In this document: positions 26,213-34,893 of the stretch, one piece after another
How the letters are laid out: every line of letters starts with the position of its first letter
Numbering within the stretch: position 1 is the stretch's first letter
Assembly (NCBI GenBank): GCA_050012775.1
Contig: JBEKGN010000008.1
Coordinates: 1 to 64,000, forward strand
Length of the DNA stretch: 64,000 nt
Source of the DNA: Roseiarcus sp050012775
GTDB lineage: Bacteria > Pseudomonadota > Alphaproteobacteria > Rhizobiales > Beijerinckiaceae
Reading direction: 5' to 3'
Position numbers and translations under genes: made by a program
The notes under the pieces: generated by a model
Database searches by the model: none
The model's input: only the letters and a program-made list of their open reading frames with translations
What the model was told of the DNA's origin: nothing

Positions 26213-26640
26213 CCGAACTCGCATTACCGGCCACGCTTCGGGGCGGCCTTGTTTCGACGCGAGAAATTCGCACGTACTTTTTGAAGCGCAAAAATTCGCG
26301 CGTGTCGAATCGCATCGACAATATCAAAGGTGGCTCGCAAATTAATTATTATGAAGCTCGACGACCTCGTTGAGAAGGGGCGGCTTCGGGACGGTGGCTC
26401 GGAATCGTCCAAACCCTCGCCCCCTTGACCTTCCCCTCGCCCGATATCAGCCCTCGCCGCCATTGCTGCGGCAGCGTATGGATCATTCGCGAGGCCGGGG
26501 CGCGGCATGTCGTCGCGTCGCTCGACGCCTCGACGCCGCGGTGTTGACGCCGGCGCCGGGCTCGCAGAAGCTCCCTGGCGAGCGGCAAAATCAAGGCGCC
26601 GGGGAGCGCTCGCGGCTTGGCAAGAAAAGGAGGGCATCCG
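26213..26640. other. Gene-free stretch
   Basis: Between the tRNA-like sequence and the exported protein at 26641 I see no supported gene. The first 140 bases are AT-richer than the surroundings. Longer frames here on both strands lack ribosome sites and protein-like composition. Confidence 0.5.
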
Positions 26641-27108
26641 ATGCGTCTGCCTCTGGTCATTTTTGCCGCCGCGCTGGCGCTGGGCTCACCCGGCCTCGCG
26701 TCGGCGCAGACGCCCGATACCAAATCGCTTGTCTCGATGAATGGGACTTGCGTCGCGCAATTCCTCGGGCAGCCGCTGGCTTGCGGACCGCAGGCCATGT
26801 ACGCGGTCCGCACGAACGGGCAGGAGTTCGTCGCTTTTGCGACGGTGCAAGGCGTCGTCTTCTTTTTCGGCGATCAGATCAGCCAGCCGACGCCGACCGA
26901 TCACGTCATCGCCATCAACGATTCGCGCGTCGACCTTCCCGACAAGGAGCAGTTCGAAAACAATCGCCTGCGCGGAAACTGCCACCTCACGACGAACGGC
27001 GCCGGCGGCCCGATCACGGCGATCGATTGCGACGCGACGAACCTGGACACCAAGCAGCGTGAACACTTCCAACTGAGTGGCATCACGGTTACGCCGACCC
27101 CAAAGTAA
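26641..27108 (+). CDS. Exported protein of unknown function
   Basis: A 155-residue protein. A textbook signal peptide, MRLPLVIFAAALALG to LASAQ (about 23 residues), is followed by a small beta-rich domain with three Cys (GTCVAQFLGQPLACG and RGNCHL). AAGGAGGGCATCCG is a near-perfect ribosome site. It probably acts in the periplasm. No family is recognised. Confidence 0.78.
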   Translation: MRLPLVIFAAALALGSPGLASAQTPDTKSLVSMNGTCVAQFLGQPLACGPQAMYAVRTNGQEFVAFATVQGVVFFFGDQISQPTPTDHVIAINDSRVDLPDKEQFENNRLRGNCHLTTNGAGGPITAIDCDATNLDTKQREHFQLSGITVTPTPK

Positions 27109-27275
27109 AAGCCGCTCCGGCGCCGTCCATCCCGTCGCGGCGCTGGCAGCGCCAGAGGTTGCGAAGGGAGGGGAGCCCGGTGCCGTCGAAACATTGGCGA
27201 CCGCCAAGCGCTCGGCCGCGCGTCCGGACTTAACACAATGTTCGAAATATCGAACGCAAGCGCGAGCCGCCCCCG

Positions 27276-27473
27276 CTACACCTTGTCGGCCCGGCAGTCG
27301 TAGTCAGGAAGGCCCTTGAGAAACCGCTCGGCCTCCTCCTTCAAAATGACGGTCCGCTTGCCGAGCTTTTTCGCAAAGAGCCGCTGGTCTTTGAGGGCGG
27401 CATAGATCGCCGTGCGGCCAAAGCCGGTCATGGCGCCGAACTCGCGAATTGAAAGAGAATACCGCTCAGTCAT
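27276..27473 (-). CDS. Excisionase/AlpA-like helix-turn-helix protein
   Basis: A 65-residue protein with one MerR-type winged HTH: YSLSIREFGAMTGFGRTAIY, then LFAKKLGKRTVILKEEAERFLKGLP. This is the layout of excisionases and of AlpA-like regulators of mobile elements. No integrase is adjacent. With tRNA-Glu 255 bases away and the tRNA-like and tRNA-end-like sequences nearby, it is probably a relic of an integrated element. Confidence 0.72.
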   Translation of the reverse strand: MTERYSLSIREFGAMTGFGRTAIYAALKDQRLFAKKLGKRTVILKEEAERFLKGLPDYDCRADKV

Positions 27474-27565
27474 GGCCAGATCCTCGGCGCCCAGGATTTT
27501 GCCTGTCGCTCAGAATCGAGCCAAAGCGCAAGAGCGACATGGCAAAAAAGCTAGATTTTTGACCG

Positions 27566-27599
27566 CGGAGTCGCGGGTTCAATTCGCCTGCGCTCGCCA
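27566..27599 (+). other. tRNA 3'-end-like remnant
   Basis: The stretch has a T-arm-like GCGGGTTCAATTCGCC followed by TGCGCTCGCCA, which looks like the last third of a tRNA with an encoded CCA. No 5' part was found. Integration of tRNA-targeted elements leaves such fragments. The length is too short to be sure. Confidence 0.3.
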
Positions 27600-27727
27600 G
27601 CTGATGCGGGTCAGACGCGCGACTTTTGGCCGCCATTGTCCGCGTGCACTCGTAGGCATGTTTTCCGTATTATTTCCGTACCGTCGCCAATTGCGTCGAG
27701 GAAGCTCGGATAAGCAGTTGATATTAT

Positions 27728-27803
27728 TGGCGCTCCCAAGGGGAATCGAACCCCTGTTTTCGCCGTGAGAGGGCGACGTCCTAGACCGCTAGACGATGGG
27801 AGC
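27728..27803 (-). tRNA. tRNA-Glu (CTC)
   Basis: A 76-nt tRNA on the minus strand. Acceptor GCTCCCA/TGGGAGC is perfect. The anticodon loop CTCTCAC reads CTC (Glu), the T-arm GGGGTTCGATTCCCC is canonical, and CCA is encoded. The 3' end faces the excisionase-like gene, the usual side for integration. Confidence 0.95.
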
Positions 27804-27891
27804 GCGGGAAGCGGCGGGTCAAGTCGGTTTCTATATCGGCGCGATAGCGCGAACGCAAGACGAGCGGGCGGCTTTCCCAGCGCCAGGCGTT

Positions 27892-28554
27892 TCAGGGAAG
27901 GGGCGGGGCGATCGCGCGCGTGGGGCGATAGGCTTTCAGAAAGAATTCGACCGCGGCGTCGACGGCGGCGTCGATGTCGCTCGACGGCACGGACTCGACG
28001 ACCCCGAAAAGCACCTGCTTGTGGAAGTCCGAACAACACAGATTGATGAACTGGCGCGCCGCCAGCTCCGCGTCGACGATTTCAAGCGCCCCCGTCTTGG
28101 CGAAGGCGTCGAGTTGCGCGGCGAGCCTTTGCACGCCATAGCGTGGGCCGGCGTCGTAAAACGCCCGGCCGAGTTGCGGAAATTTCGCGGTCGCGGCGAT
28201 CACGACGCGGACCTGTGCGACCGTATCGGGGCGCATGATCATTTCGACCAAACGACGTCCGAATTCGCGCAACAGCGCGCCGGGGTCGCCGCCCTCGCGC
28301 GGAAAGACGCACAGCCGTTCGGCCTGATGCTCCTTGTCCTCGCGAATGAGCGCCTCGAACAATTGCTCCTTGGAGTCGAAATAGGCGTAGAGCGTTCCCT
28401 TGGAGACGCCTGCGGCGCGAGCGATGTCGTTCATGCTGGCGCCGTCGAAGCCCGCGCTCAAGAAGACGGCGCGCGCGCCGTCCATGACCTGCCGTCGTTT
28501 GGCGCCGCCGTCGTTGGGCGACGCCTCGCATTCGCCAATAATCTCGGCCTCCAT
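27892..28554 (-). CDS. TetR/AcrR-family repressor of the adjacent EmrAB-type pump
   Basis: About 220 residues. The N-terminal TetR HTH is clear: RARAVFLSAGFDGASMNDIARAAGVSKGTLYAYFDSKEQLF, with a ligand domain behind it. The ATG at 28554 has GGAGG upstream; a TTG at 28590 would add 12 residues. It is divergent from the HlyD and MFS genes. Two palindromes between them (28595-28616 and 28657-28673) are probable operators, so it should repress both itself and the pump until a drug-like ligand binds. Confidence 0.9.
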   Translation of the reverse strand: MEAEIIGECEASPNDGGAKRRQVMDGARAVFLSAGFDGASMNDIARAAGVSKGTLYAYFDSKEQLFEALIREDKEHQAERLCVFPREGGDPGALLREFGRRLVEMIMRPDTVAQVRVVIAATAKFPQLGRAFYDAGPRYGVQRLAAQLDAFAKTGALEIVDAELAARQFINLCCSDFHKQVLFGVVESVPSSDIDAAVDAAVEFFLKAYRPTRAIAPPLP

Positions 28555-28594
28555 CGCCGCTGTCGCCTCCGTCGGAACCTCTTCGATCAAAAAT

Positions 28595-28616
28595 GACCGA
28601 ACCGTTCAGTTCGGTC
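28595..28616. promoter_or_regulatory. TetR operator, proximal to the repressor
   Basis: Inverted arms GACCGAA (28595-28601) and TTCGGTC (28610-28616) surround an 8-base centre. The arms are the same as in the second operator. Confidence 0.75.
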
Positions 28617-28656
28617 TTGATTTAGCCGCGCGTTCCCGCTATGTCAACATGAAAAT

Positions 28657-28673
28657 GACCGAACGGTTCGGTC
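28657..28673. promoter_or_regulatory. TetR operator, proximal to the pump
   Basis: GACCGAACGGTTCGGTC is a perfect 17-bp palindrome. It is repeated in spaced form 40 bases upstream and lies just before the HlyD start at 28694. Confidence 0.82.
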
Positions 28674-28693
28674 TGACCCTTGGATGCCTTGGA

Positions 28694-29974
28694 ATGTCGC
28701 AGGACCAGACCCAAGCTTCGCCGATCGCCCTCGCCCCGACGCGGGAACATCTGCCGGTCGGGCCGGCGGTCGCGCGCGACGCCGCCCCGGCGCCGGGAGC
28801 CGCCGCGCCTCCCGCCGCCCGCGTTGCGCGCTCGCCGCGCCGCTTCATTCTGCCCGTCGTCCTCCTCGCCGCGTTGGGCTACGGCGGCTATCTCGCCTAC
28901 GATTGGTTCGTCGAAGGGCGCTTCCTCGTCAGCACGGACGACGCCTATGTCGGCGCGGACACGGCGATCATCGCGGCCAAAGTGGCCGGCCACGTCACCG
29001 ACGTCGCGGTCGTCGACAACGCCTTCGTGCATGCGGGCGATCTGCTCGTCCGACTCGACGACGGCGACTATCGCAACGCGGTCGAGGCCGCCAAAGGCAA
29101 GATCGCGACGCAGGACGCGACGATCGCGCGCATCGGCCGGCAGATCGAGGCCCAAGCCGACGTCATCGCGCAGGCCGAGGCGCAGGTCGGTTCGACGATC
29201 GCGCAAATGCAGGGCGCCGAGGCCGATCAGCAGCGCGCGGCGCTGGAATTCGACCGCTCGCAGAAACTCGCGGCGACGAACTTCGGTTCGCAGCAGCGCC
29301 TGGAGCAGGCCGCCGCCGACCGTTCGCGCACCGCCGCGGCGATGAGCGCGGCGAGCGCCGCCAAAGCCGCGGCCGAAGCGGCGCTCGCCGGCGCCAAGGC
29401 CAATGTCGAAGTGCTGAAGGCTCAGCAGGTCGAGGCCGCGCGCATGCGCGGCGAACTCGTCACATCAGAGGAAAAGGCCGAACGCGACCTTTCTTTCACG
29501 GAGATTCGCGCTCCCTTCGACGGCGTCGTCGGCAACAAGGCGGTCGAGCTCGGCCAGTACGCGCTGCCCGGCACGCGCCTGCTCGCGCTGGTCGCCCTGA
29601 GCAGCGCCTATGTCGACGCCAATTTCAAGGAGACGCAACTCGAATCGATCCACCCCGGCCAGAAGGTCGACCTCGCCGTCGATTCGTACGACGGGCGGGT
29701 GATTCCGGGCGTCGTCGCCTCGATCGCGCCGGCGTCGGGCGCGCAGTTCTCGCTGCTGCCGCCGGACAACGCGACGGGCAATTTCACCAAAGTCGTGCAA
29801 CGCGTCGCCGTCCGCATCGCGGTGGCGCCGGAAGCGCTCGAAGACGGGACGCTGCGGCCGGGCCTGTCCGTGGTCGTCTCGGTGCATACGCGGAACGAAA
29901 GCCTGCCGAAGCCGACGCTGCTCGGCGCGCTGGGATTTGGCGCTTCGGCCGGAGAAAAAGGCGCCAAGCCGTGA
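28694..29974 (+). CDS. HlyD/EmrA-family efflux adaptor
   Basis: A 426-residue protein with one N-terminal membrane helix (about 50-70). The EmrA signature STDDAYVGADTAIIAAKVAGHV is followed by a long Ala/Gln-rich coiled coil (about 130-260) and the beta domain FTEIRAPFDGVVGNKAVELG. It links an inner-membrane MFS pump to the outer membrane. The ATG at 28694 is preferred because the in-frame ATG at 28649 would place the start inside the operator region. The MFS gene overlaps its end by 4 bases. Confidence 0.9.
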   Translation: MSQDQTQASPIALAPTREHLPVGPAVARDAAPAPGAAAPPAARVARSPRRFILPVVLLAALGYGGYLAYDWFVEGRFLVSTDDAYVGADTAIIAAKVAGHVTDVAVVDNAFVHAGDLLVRLDDGDYRNAVEAAKGKIATQDATIARIGRQIEAQADVIAQAEAQVGSTIAQMQGAEADQQRAALEFDRSQKLAATNFGSQQRLEQAAADRSRTAAAMSAASAAKAAAEAALAGAKANVEVLKAQQVEAARMRGELVTSEEKAERDLSFTEIRAPFDGVVGNKAVELGQYALPGTRLLALVALSSAYVDANFKETQLESIHPGQKVDLAVDSYDGRVIPGVVASIAPASGAQFSLLPPDNATGNFTKVVQRVAVRIAVAPEALEDGTLRPGLSVVVSVHTRNESLPKPTLLGALGFGASAGEKGAKP

Positions 29975-31569
29975 GCGCAGCCGCGCCCGCGATCGCCCAG
30001 CGCGCGATCGCGCCCGCCCCTGCGGCGGCGGCCGAGCATTTCGACCTGCGCCGCCTCGCCGCCTTCATCTTCATGGTGTTCGGCATGTTCATGGCGATTC
30101 TGGACATCCAGATCGTCTCCGCCTCGCTGTCGGAAATTCAGGCCGGGCTTTCGGCGTCCCAGGACGAAATCACCTGGGTGCAGACCAGCTATCTCATCGC
30201 CGAAGTCATCATGATTCCGTTGTCGGGATTCCTGTCGCGCGCCTTCTCCACGCGCACGGTGTTCGTGGCCTCGGCCGCCGGCTTCACATTGATGAGCTTC
30301 TTCTGCTCCCGCGCGTCTTCGATCGACGAAATGATCGTCTGGCGGGCGTTGCAGGGCTTCATCGGCGGCGGCATGATCCCGACCGTCTTCGCGTCGGCCT
30401 ACACGATCTTTCCGCGCAGCAAGCTGCCTTTCGTCGCGCCGATCATCGGGCTCGTGGCGACGCTCGCGCCGACCATCGGGCCGACGGTCGGCGGTTATCT
30501 GACCGACCTCTTTTCCTGGCATTGGCTGTTTCTGGTCAACATCATTCCCGGGATCATCGTCTCCATCGCGACCTGGTACCTGATCGATTTCGACAAGCCC
30601 GACCTGAAGCTGCTCAAGAATTTCGACTGGACCGGCCTCATCGCAATGGCGGCCTTTCTCGGCGCGCTCGAATATGCCCTGGAGGACGGCCCGTCGAAGG
30701 ATTGGCTGGAAAGCGAGCCGGTGACGGCCGCTCTCGTCATATCGGCGCTCGGCGGAATCGTCTTCTTCTGGCGCGCGTTCACGGCGCGTCAGCCGATCGT
30801 CGATCTCTCGGCCTATACGGATCGCAATTTCTGGGTCGGCTCGCTGTTCGCGTTCGTCCTCGGCATAGGACTCTACGGCCTGACCTATATCTATCCCGTC
30901 TACCTCGCCGCGGTGCGCGACTATTCCGCGCTGATGATCGGCAAGACGATGTTCGTCACCGGCGTCTGCATGTTCATCATGGCTCCGATTTCGGGACGGT
31001 TGATGGGCAAAGTCGATCCCAGGCTGATGATCGCGCTCGGCTTCGTCGGTTTCGCCATCGGCACGTGGCAGGCCTCGTTCATCACCGCCGATTGGGATTT
31101 CTGGGAATTGCTCGTTCCCCAGATGTTTCGCGGCTTCTCGCTGATGCTGTGCATGGTGCCGATCAACAATCTCGCGCTCGGAACGATGTCGCCGGAGCGC
31201 ATCAAGAACGCTTCGGGCCTCTTCAACCTCATGCGCAACCTCGGCGGCGCCTTCGGTCTGGCGCTCATCAACACGACGCTCGACAAGCGCATGGACCTGC
31301 ACTTGGAGCGTCTGCGCGAGGCCGTGGTCTGGGGCCGATCCGCCGCGGACGAGGCCTTGGCCCGGATGACGGCGGGCCTGGCGGCGCGCGGCTCGGACGC
31401 CGGCCTCGCGGCGACGCGCGAACTCGCTCTAATGGTGCGCCGACAGGCCGAAGTGCTCGCGCTCGGCGACGTATTTCTCGGATTGACCGTTATCTTTCTC
31501 GCGTTGGTCGCCCTGGCCGCTTTCATGCGCCGGCCGCAGATGGCGGGGGCGGCTGGCGGCGGCCATTAA
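29971..31569 (+). CDS. EmrB/QacA-type (DHA2) MFS drug exporter
   Basis: A 532-residue protein with 14 membrane helices. Helix 1 carries MAILDIQIVSASLSEIQ (motif D1, LDxTxVNVALP-like). GFLSRAFSTRTVF is motif A, and GLVATLAPTIGPTVGGYL is motif C, typical of antiporters. The start is GTG at 29971, overlapping the adaptor stop (GTGA). It works with the adaptor as an EmrAB-like proton-driven exporter under the TetR gene. The substrate is unknown. Confidence 0.92.
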   Translation: MSAAAPAIAQRAIAPAPAAAAEHFDLRRLAAFIFMVFGMFMAILDIQIVSASLSEIQAGLSASQDEITWVQTSYLIAEVIMIPLSGFLSRAFSTRTVFVASAAGFTLMSFFCSRASSIDEMIVWRALQGFIGGGMIPTVFASAYTIFPRSKLPFVAPIIGLVATLAPTIGPTVGGYLTDLFSWHWLFLVNIIPGIIVSIATWYLIDFDKPDLKLLKNFDWTGLIAMAAFLGALEYALEDGPSKDWLESEPVTAALVISALGGIVFFWRAFTARQPIVDLSAYTDRNFWVGSLFAFVLGIGLYGLTYIYPVYLAAVRDYSALMIGKTMFVTGVCMFIMAPISGRLMGKVDPRLMIALGFVGFAIGTWQASFITADWDFWELLVPQMFRGFSLMLCMVPINNLALGTMSPERIKNASGLFNLMRNLGGAFGLALINTTLDKRMDLHLERLREAVVWGRSAADEALARMTAGLAARGSDAGLAATRELALMVRRQAEVLALGDVFLGLTVIFLALVALAAFMRRPQMAGAAGGGH

Positions 31570-31691
31570 CGAAACGCCCGCCGCCGGAAGGCCTTGCGCG
31601 CGAGGGCCGTCCCGACCATATTACGCGGTGAGCGCGGCGCGCCGGCCCGGGGCCGGTCTTCTTACGTCGCGACCACATGACGAGGTTTTCA

Positions 31692-32462
31692 ATGTCCGAC
31701 TATGACCGCTTCGCCAACGCCCGCTACGGCGCTGGCCTCGCCCGGTCCGGCGCCGGCGCGATCGATCAGGGCCTGCGCGCCTATATGATCGGCGTATACA
31801 ATTACATGACGCTCGGCCTCGGCCTGACCGGCGTGGTCGCCTTTGCCGCCTACAAGCTCGGCGCGATCGAATCGGCGAGCGGCCATATCGTCGGGCTGAC
31901 CCCGTTCGGCCAGGCGATCTACGTCTCGCCTTTGCGCTGGCTGGTGATCTTCGCCCCGCTCGCCCTGGTGTTCGCGATCTCGGCCGGTCGAAACTCGATG
32001 TCGGTGAGCGCCACGCGGGCGGTGTTCCTCGCTTTCGCCGCGCTGATCGGGCTGTCCCTTTCGACGGTCTTCGTGGTGTTCACGCAGGCTTCGATCGCGC
32101 GCGTGTTCTTCGAGACCGCGGCGGCGTTCGGCGCCCTGAGCCTTTACGGCTACACGACGCGCCGCAGCCTTTCGGCGATGGGCTCGTTCATGGTGATGGG
32201 CCTGTTCGGTCTCATCATCGCCAGCGTGGTGAACATCTTCCTGCACAGCAGCGGCCTGCAATGGGCGCTGTCGATCGTCGGCATCGGCATCTTCGCCGGC
32301 CTGACCGCCTGGGACACCCAGGCGATCAAGGAGAATTATTTCGCCGGCGACGGCTACGAGGCCTCGGAGAAGAAGTCGATCTACGGAGCGTTGAAGCTCT
32401 ATCTCGACTTCATCAACATGTTCCAGATGCTGCTGATGCTCGCCGGCGACCGCCGGGGCTGA
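31692..32462 (+). CDS. Bax inhibitor-1 (YccA/YbhL) family membrane protein
   Basis: A 256-residue protein with seven membrane helices. It has IDQGLRAYMIGVYNYMTLGL at the start, a central TQASIARVFFETAAAFGALS, and C-terminal YGALKLYLDFINMFQMLLML, matching the BI-1 family signature. Members are linked to calcium leak and to FtsH protease control (YccA). The ATG at 31692 follows GAGGTTTTCA; an ATG at 31677 is less likely. A strong terminator follows at 32481-32517. Confidence 0.9.
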   Translation: MSDYDRFANARYGAGLARSGAGAIDQGLRAYMIGVYNYMTLGLGLTGVVAFAAYKLGAIESASGHIVGLTPFGQAIYVSPLRWLVIFAPLALVFAISAGRNSMSVSATRAVFLAFAALIGLSLSTVFVVFTQASIARVFFETAAAFGALSLYGYTTRRSLSAMGSFMVMGLFGLIIASVVNIFLHSSGLQWALSIVGIGIFAGLTAWDTQAIKENYFAGDGYEASEKKSIYGALKLYLDFINMFQMLLMLAGDRRG

Positions 32463-32480
32463 GCCTTAAAGCGAGATACG

Positions 32481-32517
32481 AGCCCCGGCCCGCGCGCGGC
32501 GGACCGGGGCTTTTTTT
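32481..32517 (+). terminator. Rho-independent terminator
   Basis: AGCCCCGG (32481-32488) pairs with CCGGGGCT (32504-32511), with GC-rich inner bases, and leads into a run of seven T. Confidence 0.9.
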
Positions 32518-32566
32518 GTGCGGTCGCGGGAAAAACCCGCGCCTCGAGAGGTTAGGGAGCCTGCCG

Positions 32567-33025
32567 ATGAAACGCTTCGCCGTCGCGGCCGCCGCGCTGG
32601 TCGGGCTCAGCGGCCAAGCGCTGGGCGCCGAGGTGAAAATCATCGACGTGAAGGCCTATTTGTTTCTCGAACACGCGGGCAAATTGTCGGAAGACATCGT
32701 CGGCGCGCCGCCGTTCGAGAACCTGCCCAAGGGCGGCGGACCGAACCATGAGACGGCGACGGGGATCCTCGTCGACCTCACCTTCTCCGGCGACAAGAAC
32801 AGCGCGCCCAAATACGCTGCGGCGACGGTCGACATCGTCCAGTCCGGCGCGGCGGGCCGACAGGTCGTCACGCACAAGGCGTTCGCCAACTTCATTTTCG
32901 GCGCCGATGGCATCGAGCACAAGGCGTTCTTCCTGGAAGGAGCGACCTGCATGCCGCTCGCCATCGACGTCCGCGCCGGCAAGACGGAGAAGAGCGCGAA
33001 GCTCGATTTTCACTGCAAGGAGTGA
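32567..33025 (+). CDS. Exported protein of unknown function
   Basis: A 152-residue protein. The signal peptide MKRFAVAAAALVGLS to ALGAE is about 21 residues. The mature part is a small mixed domain with two Cys (GATCMPL and DFHCKE near the C-terminus). A ribosome site (TTAGGGAG) lies before the ATG. It is read as an independent unit after the terminator at 32481. No family is recognised. Confidence 0.75.
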   Translation: MKRFAVAAAALVGLSGQALGAEVKIIDVKAYLFLEHAGKLSEDIVGAPPFENLPKGGGPNHETATGILVDLTFSGDKNSAPKYAAATVDIVQSGAAGRQVVTHKAFANFIFGADGIEHKAFFLEGATCMPLAIDVRAGKTEKSAKLDFHCKE

Positions 33026-33061
33026 TAGCGGGGCGCCGCGATGAGGGTCGACAAAGGCGAA

Positions 33062-33087
33062 TTGGTTAGCTATCTTTGGTTAGCTAA
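33062..33087 (+). promoter_or_regulatory. Tandem operator of the toxin-antitoxin pair
   Basis: TTGGTTAGCTA occurs twice (33062-33072 and 33076-33086), 14 bases apart, each containing TTAGCTA(A/T). It sits 11 bases before the antitoxin ATG, where antitoxin autoregulation usually acts. Confidence 0.65.
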
Positions 33088-33097
33088 TGAGGAAGCC

Positions 33098-33328
33098 ATG
33101 GAAACCGTCACCATTCACGCGGCGAAGACCCGACTCTCTCAACTGCTCGCGCGCGTGGAGGCGGGCGAGGAGATTGTTCTGGCGCGTGGCAAGCATCCGA
33201 TCGCCAAACTCGTGCCGTTCGCCCCGGCGCCGGTTAAGCGGCAATTTGGCGCGCTGCGCGGCGTCTTGACCGTCGGGTCTGAATTTTTCGAGCCCTTGCC
33301 CGCCGAGGAACTGGCCGCGTGGGAGTAG
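33098..33328 (+). CDS. Type II antitoxin, Phd/YefM family
   Basis: A 76-residue protein: METVTIHAAKTRLSQLLARVEAGEEIVLARGKHPIAKLVP. This is the classical Phd/YefM N-terminal DNA-binding domain, followed by a short acidic tail that would wrap the toxin. GAGG precedes the ATG at 33098. The toxin gene begins 4 bases after its stop. Confidence 0.9.
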   Translation: METVTIHAAKTRLSQLLARVEAGEEIVLARGKHPIAKLVPFAPAPVKRQFGALRGVLTVGSEFFEPLPAEELAAWE

Positions 33329-33332
33329 CGAC

Positions 33333-33719
33333 GTGCAATTGCTGCTCGACACGCACGCCTTTCTCTGGTGGCTTGCCGGCGACGACGCTCTTTCGGCCGC
33401 GGCGCGGACGGCGATAGCGGACGAAGGCAATGACATTTTTGTCAGCGCTGCGTCGGCCTGGGAAATCACGACGAAGCATCGCATCGGCAAACTGCCGGGA
33501 GCGGCCGCCATCGTAGGCGATCTCGATGCGATAATCGTCGGCCAGGGCTTTGCCGGGCTGCCGATCGGCGTTCGTCACGGGCAAGTCGCGGGCGCGCTGC
33601 CGGGCCCTCACCGCGACCCGTTCGACCGGATGCTGATCGCGCAGGCCATGCTGGAAAATCTCGTGCTCGTGTCCAACGAACAGGCGTTCGACGCCTATGG
33701 CGCGACGCGATTATGGTGA
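33333..33719 (+). CDS. vapC: Type II toxin, VapC-like PIN-domain RNase
   Basis: A 128-residue PIN protein starting at GTG 33333 behind GGGAG. The acidic catalytic residues are visible: LLLDTHAFLWW (Asp6), SAASAWEITTKH (Glu about 46), and PHRDPFDRMLIAQA (Asp about 92 and 96). Such toxins cut tRNA or rRNA when the antitoxin is lost. The adjacent Phd-type antitoxin should neutralise it. Confidence 0.92.
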   Translation: MQLLLDTHAFLWWLAGDDALSAAARTAIADEGNDIFVSAASAWEITTKHRIGKLPGAAAIVGDLDAIIVGQGFAGLPIGVRHGQVAGALPGPHRDPFDRMLIAQAMLENLVLVSNEQAFDAYGATRLW

Positions 33720-33748
33720 TACCGCGCCTGGTCATGCGGCGCAGCCGC

Positions 33749-34564
33749 TCAGCCGTTTGAAATCCCCAACACGTCGGCCATCGAATAAAGCCCCGGCTTG
33801 CGGCCGCGCGCCCACAGCGCCGCCTTGAGGGCGCCGCGCGCGAACAGGGCGCGGTCCTCGGCATGGTGGGAAAGGACGATGCGCTCGCCGTCGCCGGCGA
33901 AGATCACGCTGTGATCGCCGATCACCGTGCCGCCGCGCAGCGAGGCGAAGCCGATGGCGCCCGGCTTGCGCGCGCCGGTGATCCCGTCGCGCCCGCGTTC
34001 GGAATGCTCGCTCAAGGTCAGGCCGCGCCCCTCGGCGGCCGCTTCGCCGAGCAGAAGCGCGGTGCCCGACGGGGCGTCGACCTTCATGCGATGATGCATT
34101 TCGACGATCTCGATGTCGAACTCTTGTCCCAGCGCGCGCGCCGCGTCGCGCACCAGCCGCGCGAGCAGATTGACGCCGAGGCTCATATTGCCCGAGCGCA
34201 CGATCGGCGCGTGGCGCGCCGCCGCGGCGAGGCTCGTGAGATCGTCTTCGGAAAGGCCCGTCGTGCCGATGATATGGGCGACGCGCGCCTGGGCGGCGAG
34301 CGCGGCGATCTCGACCGTCGCCGCCGGCGCGGAAAAGTCGATCACGCCGTCGGCGTTCAGCAGGGCGGCGAGCGGATCGTCGGAGAGTCTCACCCCCGTC
34401 GCGCCGGCGCCGGCCAGAAGTCCCGCGTCCTGACCGAGGGCCGGCGCGCCCGGGCGCTCGATCGCCGCGCTCAGCGTGACGCCAGGCGTTTCCGCGATCG
34501 ACTTGACGAGCATCCGGCCCATGCGCCCGGCGGCGCCCGTCACGACCAGCCGCATGTCGGCCAT
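33749..34564 (-). CDS. dapB: 4-hydroxy-tetrahydrodipicolinate reductase
   Basis: A 271-residue protein. The N-terminal NAD(P)-binding motif is VVTGAAGRMGRM. GTTGLSEDD precedes the catalytic EMHHRMKVDAPSGTALLLGEA, and SGNMSLGVNLL is also conserved. It catalyses the second committed step of lysine and diaminopimelate synthesis in the cytoplasm. The ATG at 34564 follows GAGGGACGCC. It is convergent with the vapC-like gene. Confidence 0.96.
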   Translation of the reverse strand: MADMRLVVTGAAGRMGRMLVKSIAETPGVTLSAAIERPGAPALGQDAGLLAGAGATGVRLSDDPLAALLNADGVIDFSAPAATVEIAALAAQARVAHIIGTTGLSEDDLTSLAAAARHAPIVRSGNMSLGVNLLARLVRDAARALGQEFDIEIVEMHHRMKVDAPSGTALLLGEAAAEGRGLTLSEHSERGRDGITGARKPGAIGFASLRGGTVIGDHSVIFAGDGERIVLSHHAEDRALFARGALKAALWARGRKPGLYSMADVLGISNG

Positions 34565-34585
34565 GGCGTCCCTCATTGTTGTGAC

Positions 34586-34891
34586 TCAGCTGGGTTGCGG
34601 GCCGTCATAGCCTTCGATGATGACGGCGTCGACTTGCGAGCCCGGCTCGCGCAGCGCCCGCGCGCGGCGATACTCCTCCGACTCCCAACAGTCCAACGCC
34701 GTTTCGTAGTCCTTGAATTCGATGACGACATGGCGGGAGCGCAGCGCGCCCTCCTTGGGCTCGTTGCGGCCCGCGCGCACGAGAAACCGCGCGCCGTATT
34801 TGGCGAAGGCGATCGCGTTGGCGCTCTGGTAGGCCTTGTAGGCCTCGGGGTCGGCGACGTCGACATGCGCGATCCAGTAACCCTTGGCCAT
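34586..34891 (-). CDS. DUF1330 protein, copy B
   Basis: A 101-residue protein: MAKGYWIAHVDVADPEAYKAY, with a dimeric alpha-beta barrel pattern and the conserved VVIEFKDYETALDCWESEEY. DUF1330 proteins are small cytoplasmic proteins without an agreed function. The ATG at 34891 has GAGGGCG upstream, within the end of copy A, so translation is probably coupled. It is a tandem paralogue of the gene at 34894. Confidence 0.87.
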   Translation of the reverse strand: MAKGYWIAHVDVADPEAYKAYQSANAIAFAKYGARFLVRAGRNEPKEGALRSRHVVIEFKDYETALDCWESEEYRRARALREPGSQVDAVIIEGYDGPQPS

Positions 34892-34893
34892 GA

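Noticed and set aside
26224..26637. Minus-strand frame of 137 residues
   Set aside because: Composition is that of random high-GC DNA; covers the gene-free stretch and the ribosome site of the exported protein.
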